Source: a virus. From it: DNA of 64,000 nt. Below, one piece after another: positions 18,044 to 26,070 of the stretch. The notes beneath the pieces are model-generated. The model searched no databases. It was not told where the DNA came from and was given only the letters and a program-made list of their open reading frames with translations. Within the stretch, counting starts at the first letter, position 1; each line of letters starts with the position of its first letter. Made by a program: the position numbers and the translations under genes. Location: positions 45,064 through 109,063 of IMG/VR virus record IMGVR_UViG_3300020463_000009. One strand, given 5' to 3'.

Positions 18044-19228
18044 ATGGCCGAGACAGACAATAAAGTAGAGGCTTTGGAAAAAGAAGCGGTAGTAGAAGCT
18101 AGTGCTAACCCACAAGCTGACGCTCCGAAGAAGAATGCTGTACCGGCTGAACCTTCAAAAATGTCCAACGAGGCAGAAGATTTAGGTCCAGCGGTTGTAA
18201 AACCTACAGATTCTAATCCAGACGCTACGAAAAAAACTAAACAAGTTTCTGGCGATGCTCAACAAAAATCTGCTGGTCCTGCTGACGCAATGCCAAAGAT
18301 TAAAGAAGAGTCGGAAGAAACTAACGAAGGTTCGGAAGAAATCAAAGAAGGCGAAATGCCAAAAGCAGCTCTTGACGCTCTTAAAAAACATAATGATAAG
18401 AAAGAAGACAAGTCCGAGAAATCAGAATCAGATGAGAAAAAATCTGAAAAAGAAGGATACGGAATGAAGTCAGCTTCTTACAAAATGAAAAAAGAGGAAG
18501 TTGATGAGCATATGGACGCATTAGTAGCTGGACAAGATGATTTATCCGAAGAATTTAAAACAAAAGCTGCAACCGTTTTTGAATCAGCAGTCAATTCTAA
18601 AGTAAAAGAAATTGCTGAAACAATGGATGCAGATTACAACACGAAATTAGAGCAAGAAAGTGGAAAAGCAAAAGAAGAGTTAACTGAAAAAGTTGATTCT
18701 TACTTGTCTTACGTTGTTGAAGAGTGGATGAAAGAAAACGAAATCGCTCTTGAACGAGGAATTAAAGGCGAGATTGCTGAAGACTTTATTACAGGTCTTA
18801 AAAAACTTTTCTCTGAACATTATATTGATGTTCCAGATGAGAAGTATGACGTTTTAGAAGCGCAAGCAGCTAAAATTGAAGAACTGAATAAAAAGTTAAA
18901 CGAGCAAATTGAATCGAATGTTGAACTAAACAAAGACAACGCAGAGAAAACTAAAAACGAAGTTTTAGCTGATGTTGCTAATGATTTAGCAGACACTCAA
19001 AAAGAAAAATTTGCTAAACTTGCTGAAGAAATTGAATACTCAAACGCAGAAGACTTTAAGAAAAAGTGTGAGACTATTAAAGAATCATATTTTGGACAAA
19101 AGAAAGAAGCGACTGAGTCTTTAGATGATGTGGCGGCTGATGGTGAACTTTCAAACGAAGATTTATCAAAAGCAATGGCTGCTTACACTGCCGCTATAAG
19201 CAAAACAAAAGATATTAAAATATCTTAA
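18044..19228 (+). CDS. gp22: Prohead scaffold protein gp22
   Basis: A 394-residue, very acidic protein, longer than T4 gp22 (269). The first 140 residues are a low-complexity Glu/Lys/Ser/Pro tail. From about residue 150 the protein is a long helical, coiled-coil scaffold (DALVAGQDDLSEEFKTKAATVFESAV, then KIEELNKKLNEQI). The block DLSEEFKTKAATVFE is typical of marine T4-like scaffolds. It forms the prohead core and is degraded by gp21. Position before gp23 confirms the call. Confidence 0.9.
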   Translation: MAETDNKVEALEKEAVVEASANPQADAPKKNAVPAEPSKMSNEAEDLGPAVVKPTDSNPDATKKTKQVSGDAQQKSAGPADAMPKIKEESEETNEGSEEIKEGEMPKAALDALKKHNDKKEDKSEKSESDEKKSEKEGYGMKSASYKMKKEEVDEHMDALVAGQDDLSEEFKTKAATVFESAVNSKVKEIAETMDADYNTKLEQESGKAKEELTEKVDSYLSYVVEEWMKENEIALERGIKGEIAEDFITGLKKLFSEHYIDVPDEKYDVLEAQAAKIEELNKKLNEQIESNVELNKDNAEKTKNEVLADVANDLADTQKEKFAKLAEEIEYSNAEDFKKKCETIKESYFGQKKEATESLDDVAADGELSNEDLSKAMAAYTAAISKTKDIKIS

Positions 19229-19254
19229 TTCAAGGGAAAAGGGAGAAAAATACA

Positions 19255-20595
19255 ATGTACTTATCCGAAACTCACGAAAAAAAATGGCAGCCAGTCCTAG
19301 AGCATCCTGATTTACCAAAAATCGGTGATTCTTACAGACGTGCCGTCACCTCTGTTATCTTGGAAAACCAAGAAAGAGCTTCTAAAGAAGACGCTGCTTT
19401 CTTATCAGAAGCTGCACCTACTAACGCAACTGGTTCAGCAATCTCTAACTGGGATCCAATCCTAATTAGTTTGGTAAGAAGAGCAATGCCTAATTTAATT
19501 GCTTACGATATCGCAGGTGTTCAACCTATGACCGGTCCAACTGGTCTTATATTTGCTATGAGAAGCAGATACACTTCACAAACTGGCGCAGAAGCTATGT
19601 TTGACGAAGCTGATACTGATTTCTCTGGTAGAAATGCCGCTGGTTCAAGTGTAGATGGTTATTCATCTACTGCTCAGGCAGGAACTAACCCAGCAGTATT
19701 AAACGACTCTTCACCAGGTACTTTCACAAAAGGTACTGCTATGACTACAGCTGCGGCTGAAGCATTAGGTGACGCAAGTGGCAACGCTTTTGCTGAAATG
19801 GCTTTCTCAATCGAGAAATCTACGGTAACTGCTAAGTCAAGAGCTCTTAAAGCAGAATACACTATGGAACTTGCTCAAGACTTAAAAGCAATCCACGGTT
19901 TAGACGCTGAGACTGAACTTGCGAACATTTTATCTGCTGAGATTCTTGCAGAAATCAACAGAGAAGTTGTAAGAACAATTTACATCAACTCTGAAAAAGG
20001 TGCTCAAGCAAATACGACAACTGCTGGTATCTTTGATTTAGACACAGACTCAAATGGTAGATGGTCAGTTGAGAGATTCAAAGGTCTTATGTTCCAATTG
20101 GAAAGAGACGCAAACAGAATCGCTCAGAGAACAAGAAGAGGTAAAGGTAATATGATAATCTGTTCTTCAGATGTTGCCTCTGCTCTTCAAATGGCAGGTG
20201 TATTAGACTATACTCCAGCTCTTAACAATAACCTAAATGTTGATGACACAGGTAATACTTTTGCAGGTGTTCTTAACGGTAGATATAAAGTATATATTGA
20301 CCCATATTCAGCAAACTCACCAGCAACAAAACAATTCTACGTTGTTGGTTACAAAGGTACTTCACCTTATGACGCTGGTATGTTCTATTGTCCATATGTA
20401 CCTCTACAAATGGTTAGAGCTGTTGGTCAAGATACGTTCCAACCAAAAATCGGTTTCAAGACTAGATATGGCTTAGTTGCTAATCCATTCGCTGAAACTG
20501 GTGCGATTTCAGGTGCTGCTACAGCAGTAAATGACGCTGGTTCTGCTAACTCTAACAGATACTACCAAAAAGTACAAGTTGCAAACTTAATGTAA
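19255..20595 (+). CDS. gp23: Major capsid protein gp23
   Basis: A 446-residue HK97-fold major capsid protein. Diagnostic gp23 blocks are PNLIAYDIAGVQPMTGPTGLIFAMRSRY and the C-terminal region YKVYIDPYS and PYVPLQMVRAVG. A gp21 cleavage site is readable at FLSE52-AAPT, matching the [LI]-x-E rule and the usual removal of an N-terminal delta peptide. A GGAGAAAAAT site precedes the ATG. A strong terminator follows, ending the head operon. GC at wobble positions looks slightly higher than in neighbours, as expected for a highly expressed gene. Confidence 0.97.
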   Translation: MYLSETHEKKWQPVLEHPDLPKIGDSYRRAVTSVILENQERASKEDAAFLSEAAPTNATGSAISNWDPILISLVRRAMPNLIAYDIAGVQPMTGPTGLIFAMRSRYTSQTGAEAMFDEADTDFSGRNAAGSSVDGYSSTAQAGTNPAVLNDSSPGTFTKGTAMTTAAAEALGDASGNAFAEMAFSIEKSTVTAKSRALKAEYTMELAQDLKAIHGLDAETELANILSAEILAEINREVVRTIYINSEKGAQANTTTAGIFDLDTDSNGRWSVERFKGLMFQLERDANRIAQRTRRGKGNMIICSSDVASALQMAGVLDYTPALNNNLNVDDTGNTFAGVLNGRYKVYIDPYSANSPATKQFYVVGYKGTSPYDAGMFYCPYVPLQMVRAVGQDTFQPKIGFKTRYGLVANPFAETGAISGAATAVNDAGSANSNRYYQKVQVANLM

Positions 20596-20622
20596 TTTTA
20601 CTTTACGAAGTACAAACTTCAG

Positions 20623-20653
20623 AAAAGGGCGGCTTTATGTCGCCCTTTTTTTT
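20623..20653 (+). terminator. Rho-independent terminator after gp23
   Basis: A perfect 9-base stem (AAAAGGGCG / CGCCCTTTT) with a 9-base loop, followed by a run of T to 20653. It is the clearest intrinsic terminator in the window. Confidence 0.92.
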
Positions 20654-20680
20654 GGCCTTCCTAAACGCCTAAATAGTAGT

Positions 20681-21307
20681 ATGACAACTACAAACGCATT
20701 ATCAAGGCAACCGACTAAATTAGATTTAGCCTCACCAACGCAGTTTAAGTTTCAGATATTGAAACTACCTAAAGTAGAATACTTTTGTACTGCTGTTAAT
20801 TTACCTGGTTTAAGCCTCAATACGGTAACTCAACCAACACCTTTAGCAGATATACCATTACCAGGAGAGAAGTTATCTTTTGGTGACCTAGAAATGACAT
20901 TTTTAGTAGATGAAAATTTAGAAAACTATCAAGAGATAAGTGGATGGCTGTTTGGATTAGGCTTTCCTAAATCTCGTACACAATTCGCAAACTTGGTAGA
21001 AGCCGCTAAAGACCGCTTTCCAACGAACGGAAAAGACAGCCAGACGACAGACGCAGGTAAAGTTAAGTACGGTGCTCAACCTATAGGTCCTGTATTCTCG
21101 GATGCTACTTTGAATATATTGTCTAGTAAGAATAGGGCAAATATAGAAGTTAGATTTAACAATGTATTTCCAATAGGTTTAAGTGCTTTACAATTTACGC
21201 AACAAGCAACAGATGTTGATTACTTATCAGCAACGGTTACCTTTCAATATAAACTATACGAATTCGCAACAAAAAACGCTTCAAGTACAACAACAATCGT
21301 ATCCTAA
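20681..21307 (+). CDS. Tail tube-like baseplate/tail protein
   Basis: A 208-residue protein with the start PTKLDLASPTQFKFQILKLPKVEYFCTAVNLPGLSL and PLPGEKLSFGDLEMTFLVDENLENY, a pattern shared by T4-like tail tube and tube-initiator proteins (gp19/gp54 fold). In marine T4-like genomes the gene after gp23 is often listed as gp3 (tail completion); I cannot tell gp3 from a tube-initiator by eye. It follows the gp23 terminator; only a poor late-promoter match (CCTAAATA) lies 6 bases upstream. Confidence 0.7.
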   Translation: MTTTNALSRQPTKLDLASPTQFKFQILKLPKVEYFCTAVNLPGLSLNTVTQPTPLADIPLPGEKLSFGDLEMTFLVDENLENYQEISGWLFGLGFPKSRTQFANLVEAAKDRFPTNGKDSQTTDAGKVKYGAQPIGPVFSDATLNILSSKNRANIEVRFNNVFPIGLSALQFTQQATDVDYLSATVTFQYKLYEFATKNASSTTTIVS

Positions 21308-21309
21308 AC

Positions 21310-21338
21310 TTTACATTTTAGTGTGAATATGATACATT
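21310..21338 (+). promoter_or_regulatory. Possible host-type promoter before uvsY
   Basis: TTTACA, a 17-base spacer and TACATT, ending 9 bases before the uvsY start. The -10 box is imperfect, and the transcript would have almost no leader. Confidence 0.35.
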
Positions 21339-21347
21339 ATATACATT

Positions 21348-21776
21348 ATGGATTTAGAAAAACTACAAGAACAGGTTGATAAAGATTTAAAGCTCAACGA
21401 GACGGAACTTGACCTTGAATCTTTGAAAACACCTCAATTACACAACAAATATATGAAACACTTTACAACATTTAAATTAATGTTGAGTAAGGCAGAATCA
21501 GAATTGCATACAATTAAAAGGGAAAAATGGGAGTATTATACAGGTAAGGCTGACGCCTCTGTATATGCAGAAAAACCATTTAATTTAAAAATATTAAAAC
21601 AAGACGTTGACAAATATCTGGATTCAGATGTAGATATTCAACGTGCAAAACATAAAGTAGATTACTTACAAACTACAACCGATTTTTTAGATAGAACTAT
21701 TAGACAAATTTCAAATAGAACCTTCACAATAAAAAATGCGATTGAATGGCGTAAGTTTACTAGCGGCGCTATTTAA
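21348..21776 (+). CDS. uvsY: Recombination mediator UvsY
   Basis: A 142-residue helical protein matching T4 UvsY (137 residues) in length and pattern: an N-terminal MDLEKLQEQVDKDL, a central LMLSKAESELHTIKREKWEYYTGKAD (T4 has a corresponding YYSGRGD), and a C-terminal FTIKNAIEWRKFTSG (T4: FAIKHIQDMRAFEAG). UvsY loads UvsX recombinase onto gp32-covered single-stranded DNA. It is placed immediately before uvsW. UvsX itself is encoded at 46.5 kb. Confidence 0.88.
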   Translation: MDLEKLQEQVDKDLKLNETELDLESLKTPQLHNKYMKHFTTFKLMLSKAESELHTIKREKWEYYTGKADASVYAEKPFNLKILKQDVDKYLDSDVDIQRAKHKVDYLQTTTDFLDRTIRQISNRTFTIKNAIEWRKFTSGAI

Positions 21777-21778
21777 TA

Positions 21779-23260
21779 ATGAGCAATTTAAGATATCTTG
21801 TTATAGACAAGAAAGATGACGTATATTTAAAGATAGACGCAGACGAGAGTATTCGTAGAGACCTCGGTGAATTCTTTACCTTTGAAGTACCTGGTTTTAA
21901 GTTTATGCCACAATTTAGAAATAGAGTGTGGGATGGAAAGATAAGATTGTTTTCTTATCAAACAGGACAAATATATGTTGGTCTATATCCTTATATCTTA
22001 AAATGGTGTGCTGATAATGAAGTTGAAGTAGTTGATGGTACAAAAATACAAGAAACAAAAGTTGAAGAAAAAAAAGTTGACGCCTTTATCAATGCATTAA
22101 AAATACCACTAGAAGTTAGAGATTATCAAAAAGAAGCATTTATATATGCAACTCAAAAAAATAGGTGTTTACTATTATCACCAACAGCCTCTGGTAAATC
22201 TCTTATTACATATCTATTAGTAAGATTTAATTTATTAAGACTAAAGAAAAAGATATTAATTATTGTACCAACAACTTCATTAGTTGAACAATTATATAAA
22301 GATTTTAAAGACTATGGTTGGTCGCCTGAAAAGAATGTACATAAAATATATCAAGGTCACGGTAAAGAAACAAATAAAAGAGTTGTAATATCTACTTGGC
22401 AATCAATATACAATATGCCTAAAAAATGGTTTACACAATACGAAATGATAATAGGTGATGAGGCACATTTATTTAAAGCAGTATCACTTACTAAAATCTT
22501 GACAAAACTGGTAAAATGCCCATATAAAATAGGTATGACAGGTACATTAGACGGTTCAAAAACACACAAACTTGTATTAGAAGGCCTATTTGGTGCTGTA
22601 AATAAAGTAGTAACCACAACGGAACTTATGGAGAAAGGAAAACTAGCTGACCTCAAAATATTCTGTTTGGTTTTACAACACGGTAAAATAGAAAGAGAAT
22701 TTTTAAAAGATAAAAATTATCAAGAAGAAATGGATTTTATTGTTTCTAGTGATAAAAGAAACAAGTATATTAGAAATTTGGCCGCTGGCCTACAAGGCAA
22801 TACACTATGTTTATTTCAATATGTAGAAAAACACGGAAAGAACCTTTATGAATCGATACAAACTAAAGCAAAAGATAAACAAGTCTTTTATGTATATGGC
22901 GGAGTTGAAGCCGAACAAAGAGAACGTATTAGAGAACTTACGGAAAAGTCAGACAATTCTATTATCGTGGCTTCGTACGGAACCTTCTCGACTGGAATTA
23001 ATATTAGGAACTTGCATAATATTATTTTCGCTAGCCCTAGCAAGTCTCGTATAAGAAATTTACAATCTATTGGTCGTGGTTTAAGACTAAAAGATAATAA
23101 CTCACACGCAACTTTATATGATGTCGCAGATGACTTATCGTATAATAACAAAGAGAACTATACTCTGGCTCACTTCAGAGAACGGATAAATATTTACAGC
23201 GGTGAAGACTTTGATTATGAAATTCACAACATAGAGTTAAACAATGCACCAAAAGATTAA
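21779..23260 (+). CDS. uvsW: UvsW RNA-DNA and DNA helicase
   Basis: A 493-residue superfamily 2 helicase. Motif I is LSPTASGKSLITY near residues 137-149, motif II is IIGDEAH, motif III MTGTLDG, and motif VI QSIGRGLRL. The N-terminal VPGFKFMPQFRNRVWDGKIRLF is specific to UvsW. In T4 it unwinds R-loops to switch off origin replication and remodels forks. It lies directly after uvsY (2-base gap), the normal order in marine T4-likes. Confidence 0.95.
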   Translation: MSNLRYLVIDKKDDVYLKIDADESIRRDLGEFFTFEVPGFKFMPQFRNRVWDGKIRLFSYQTGQIYVGLYPYILKWCADNEVEVVDGTKIQETKVEEKKVDAFINALKIPLEVRDYQKEAFIYATQKNRCLLLSPTASGKSLITYLLVRFNLLRLKKKILIIVPTTSLVEQLYKDFKDYGWSPEKNVHKIYQGHGKETNKRVVISTWQSIYNMPKKWFTQYEMIIGDEAHLFKAVSLTKILTKLVKCPYKIGMTGTLDGSKTHKLVLEGLFGAVNKVVTTTELMEKGKLADLKIFCLVLQHGKIEREFLKDKNYQEEMDFIVSSDKRNKYIRNLAAGLQGNTLCLFQYVEKHGKNLYESIQTKAKDKQVFYVYGGVEAEQRERIRELTEKSDNSIIVASYGTFSTGINIRNLHNIIFASPSKSRIRNLQSIGRGLRLKDNNSHATLYDVADDLSYNNKENYTLAHFRERINIYSGEDFDYEIHNIELNNAPKD

Positions 23261-23699
23261 AGAACAAGTAAACGTAAAAATTATTAAGCTTATCAATGGT
23301 GAAGATATTGTATGTCATTTACCACAAAAAGATAAGCAGTTACCAGACGACTCGGCTTTATTGAGATTGCATAGACCTTTACAGGTTAAGTATGTACCTC
23401 AAATAACACCTGGTGGTTTTAAAGATTATATTGCCTTGATTCGTTGGGTCAATTTTACACCTGACAATATTATAACTATCCCAAAAGATAAAATAATGAC
23501 AATTGCTGGCGCAAGTAAAGAAATGGTAAAATCATATTCATTAATTGAAAAAGATTATCATACTCTAAAGACGCCAGACAAAGACCAATCTGTGTATAAA
23601 CAAAAGAAATTCACAGACGAAGAAAGTAAGAGAATAAGAGAAATATTTGAAGATATTGAATATGATGAAGATGATGAAGGAAACAAAACTATCCACTAG
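23244..23699 (+). CDS. LSM-like small protein
   Basis: A 151-residue protein. The N-terminal part NVKIIKLINGEDIVCHL looks like an Sm/LSM-type beta barrel start (x-x-L-x-x-G-E-x-I), followed by a second block IPKDKIMTIAGASKEMVKSY. The same two blocks occur in the 104-residue protein from 40495, so they are paralogues. The C-terminal 40 residues are an acidic tail. It overlaps uvsW by 17 bases. Role unknown; RNA binding is suggested by the fold but not shown. Confidence 0.68.
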   Translation: MHQKIKEQVNVKIIKLINGEDIVCHLPQKDKQLPDDSALLRLHRPLQVKYVPQITPGGFKDYIALIRWVNFTPDNIITIPKDKIMTIAGASKEMVKSYSLIEKDYHTLKTPDKDQSVYKQKKFTDEESKRIREIFEDIEYDEDDEGNKTIH

Positions 23700-23771
23700 A
23701 CTCTGTTTCTTGAAGACGCTACACCGCTCATTATACACCGATTTTTTCAATTGTCAAGTGTGAAACGAGCA

Positions 23772-23798
23772 TTGACTTTTTTTTAATTTTGATATAAT
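23772..23798 (+). promoter_or_regulatory. Host-type promoter before gp55
   Basis: TTGACT, a 15-base AT-rich spacer and TATAAT, ending 11 bases before the gp55 start. The spacer is two bases short of ideal. Bases 23700-23771 hold no gene. Confidence 0.55.
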
Positions 23799-23809
23799 AT
23801 GAGGACATA

Positions 23810-24328
23810 ATGACCAGAACAAAAGCAAAACCAGAACACTACGTTAATAACAAAGAATTCTTAGCCGCTATGGTTGAGTATAGAAAGTCTGTTAACAAGG
23901 CAAAGAGAAAAAAATTATCTAAGCCTCCTGTTACCGATTATATTGGTAGTTGTTTCTTAAAGATAGCGAATCACCTATCGTATAGACCAAATTTTATTAA
24001 TTATACTTACAGAGACGATATGATTTCTGATGGTATAGAAAATTGTTTACAATACCTAGATAATTTTAATCCAGAAAAATCAAACAATCCGTTTGCATAT
24101 TTCACACAAATAATTTATTATGCATTTATACGTAGAATTCAAAAAGAAAAGAAACAAACAACAATCAAACAAAAGATGATTGCTGAATCTAATTATGATG
24201 ATATGACTTTACAACCAGGTGATGACAGAGATTTCAAGAATCAATTTACTGAATTTTTAAAAGCAAATTTACCTAAAGAAGATAACTCCGAGCCAGCACC
24301 TAAAAAAAAGAAAACTAAAAAGAAGTAA
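23810..24328 (+). CDS. gp55: Late-transcription sigma factor gp55
   Basis: A 172-residue sigma70-family protein (T4 gp55: 185). It contains the sigma region-2-like segment YRDDMISDGIENCLQYLDNFNPEKSNNPFAYFTQIIYYAFIRRIQKEKKQ that binds core polymerase and recognises TATAAATA. It lacks a region-4 domain, as gp55 does; late promoters have no -35 box. The C-terminal lysine-rich tail is also typical. Eleven exact TATAAATA sites in gaps of this window are its likely targets, with the gp45 clamp as co-activator. Confidence 0.93.
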   Translation: MTRTKAKPEHYVNNKEFLAAMVEYRKSVNKAKRKKLSKPPVTDYIGSCFLKIANHLSYRPNFINYTYRDDMISDGIENCLQYLDNFNPEKSNNPFAYFTQIIYYAFIRRIQKEKKQTTIKQKMIAESNYDDMTLQPGDDRDFKNQFTEFLKANLPKEDNSEPAPKKKKTKKK

Positions 24329-25374
24329 TGAAGATAGCGTTGTTAAATGATACTCACTTCGGTGTGAGAAACGATAGTCCAGCCTTTTTAAAATATCAAA
24401 ATAGGTTTTATAATGAACTATTTTTTCCTTATATTATAGAGAATAAGATAGATACATTAATACACCTAGGTGATGTGGTTGATAGAAGAAAGTTTATAAA
24501 CCATAATACAGCACACAATTTTAAAAAAGTATTTTGGGACAAATTAGATGAATTAAACATTGATACACATATTATAATAGGTAACCACGATACTTATTAT
24601 AAGAACACAAACGAAGTAAATGCCTTACAAAATTTAGAAATTAGTAAAAATACCAAAGTATATACAGAGGCAACTGAATTAGAATTTGATGGTCTTAATA
24701 TACTATTCATACCTTGGATTTGTGATGATAACGAAACAAGGTCAGTAGAAACAATTAAAAATAGTACATCACCTCTTGCAATGGGTCATTTAGAGATAAA
24801 AGGATTTGAAATGCACAATGGCCATTTTAATGACCACGGCCAAGAAAAGGCGATGTTTAAAAGATTTGAAAAAGTTTTGTCTGGTCACTTTCATAAAAAG
24901 TCAGATGACGGACAAATATATTATCTTGGTACACAATACGAAATGACTTGGTCAGATTATATGTGTCCTAAAGGATTTCATATTTTTGATACTCAAACAA
25001 GAGAGATAACAAGAGTACCTAATCCTATCAGAATGTTCAAGAAGATAATGTACAACGATAAAGAAACTAACTATGATACATTTAGTTTAGATGAATATGA
25101 TAATTGTTATGTAAAATTATTTATTTCAATTAAATCTGATAATGATATGTATAACAGACTTATGGATAGAATATACAGCTCTATTAATGTTCACGCCATA
25201 GATGTTATAGAAGATATGTCAGATGTAAATGTAACCGTTAGAGACGATTTACTTGAACAAGGAGAAGATACATTAACATTTTTAGGTAACTATATTGAAC
25301 AAGTTAATACAGACCTAGATAAACAAAAGTTAAAGACTTTTGCAAAAGAACTATACAGCGAGGCAAGTGAATGA
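24328..25374 (+). CDS. gp47: Recombination nuclease subunit gp47 (Mre11/SbcD-like)
   Basis: A 348-residue calcineurin-like phosphoesterase (T4 gp47: 339). Metal-binding motifs are LLNDTHFG near residues 4-11, HLGDVVDRR, IIGNHDTYYKN, and SGHFHKK. With gp46 it resects DNA ends for recombination-dependent replication and degrades host DNA. Its first base is the last base of gp55; it overlaps the oxygenase gene by 4 bases. Confidence 0.95.
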   Translation: MKIALLNDTHFGVRNDSPAFLKYQNRFYNELFFPYIIENKIDTLIHLGDVVDRRKFINHNTAHNFKKVFWDKLDELNIDTHIIIGNHDTYYKNTNEVNALQNLEISKNTKVYTEATELEFDGLNILFIPWICDDNETRSVETIKNSTSPLAMGHLEIKGFEMHNGHFNDHGQEKAMFKRFEKVLSGHFHKKSDDGQIYYLGTQYEMTWSDYMCPKGFHIFDTQTREITRVPNPIRMFKKIMYNDKETNYDTFSLDEYDNCYVKLFISIKSDNDMYNRLMDRIYSSINVHAIDVIEDMSDVNVTVRDDLLEQGEDTLTFLGNYIEQVNTDLDKQKLKTFAKELYSEASE

Positions 25375-26063
25375 AACCAGAGATATTAGGAAATATAAAG
25401 TTTGGACCATATGTGGCATTGATGAAAGTACATCAACCATTAATTGATGGTCTATTAAAAAGAGCAGAAAAAAAAGAAGAAGGTTCAGGAAATTCTGAAC
25501 TAGCAAGTTTAATGTCAGACCAAAGAGGCTATAATATGGAAGATAAAGGTTGGTTTGTTAAAGAATTTCAACCATACATAGACTCTTATGTAGATGGTAA
25601 TTGTGAATTTTTAGGTACAACTTATAAAGAACCAGAATGGTCTAACAAATTTAATCTAATGAGTTTATGGATTAATTATATGAAAGAAAATGAATATAAT
25701 CCATCACATACACATAGCGGAATGTTATCTTGGGTTATGTATTTAAAAACACACGACCTAGAAAAAGAAAGAAAAGAATATACAGGTAGAAGTGCTGGAC
25801 CAGGTGCAACTATATTTCATTATGGTGAACACTCTTTCCCACAATGGGCAACTCATACACAATCATATTTACCTGAAGAAGGATATGTATGGATTTTTCC
25901 TGCTTTGTTGAGACACGAAGTTATACCTTTTAAAACACCAGGTACCAGAATAAGTGTATCAGGCAATTTATACTTTAAACATCCAGGTCAAGAATCAGCA
26001 GCAGAACCGGCACCTATGGATCCGGACTTTAAAAGACCACCAAACGGTACAATGATTAGATAA
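25371..26063 (+). CDS. 2OG-Fe(II) oxygenase-like protein
   Basis: A 230-residue protein of the putative 2-oxoglutarate/Fe(II) dioxygenase type seen in marine phages. Candidate iron ligands are His113 and His115 in NPSHTHSGMLSWVMYL and His182 in LLRHEVIPF, with Arg near residue 192 (TRISVSGN) for 2-oxoglutarate. It lies between the two subunits of the gp46/47 nuclease, overlapping gp47 by 4 bases. Substrate unknown; protein, nucleic-acid or small-molecule hydroxylation are all possible. Confidence 0.8.
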   Translation: MKPEILGNIKFGPYVALMKVHQPLIDGLLKRAEKKEEGSGNSELASLMSDQRGYNMEDKGWFVKEFQPYIDSYVDGNCEFLGTTYKEPEWSNKFNLMSLWINYMKENEYNPSHTHSGMLSWVMYLKTHDLEKERKEYTGRSAGPGATIFHYGEHSFPQWATHTQSYLPEEGYVWIFPALLRHEVIPFKTPGTRISVSGNLYFKHPGQESAAEPAPMDPDFKRPPNGTMIR

Positions 26064-26070
26064 TTACTAA

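Noticed and set aside
20668-20675. CCTAAATA as a late promoter for the gene at 20681
   Set aside because: Two mismatches and only 6 bases from the start codon, so transcription would begin inside the gene.
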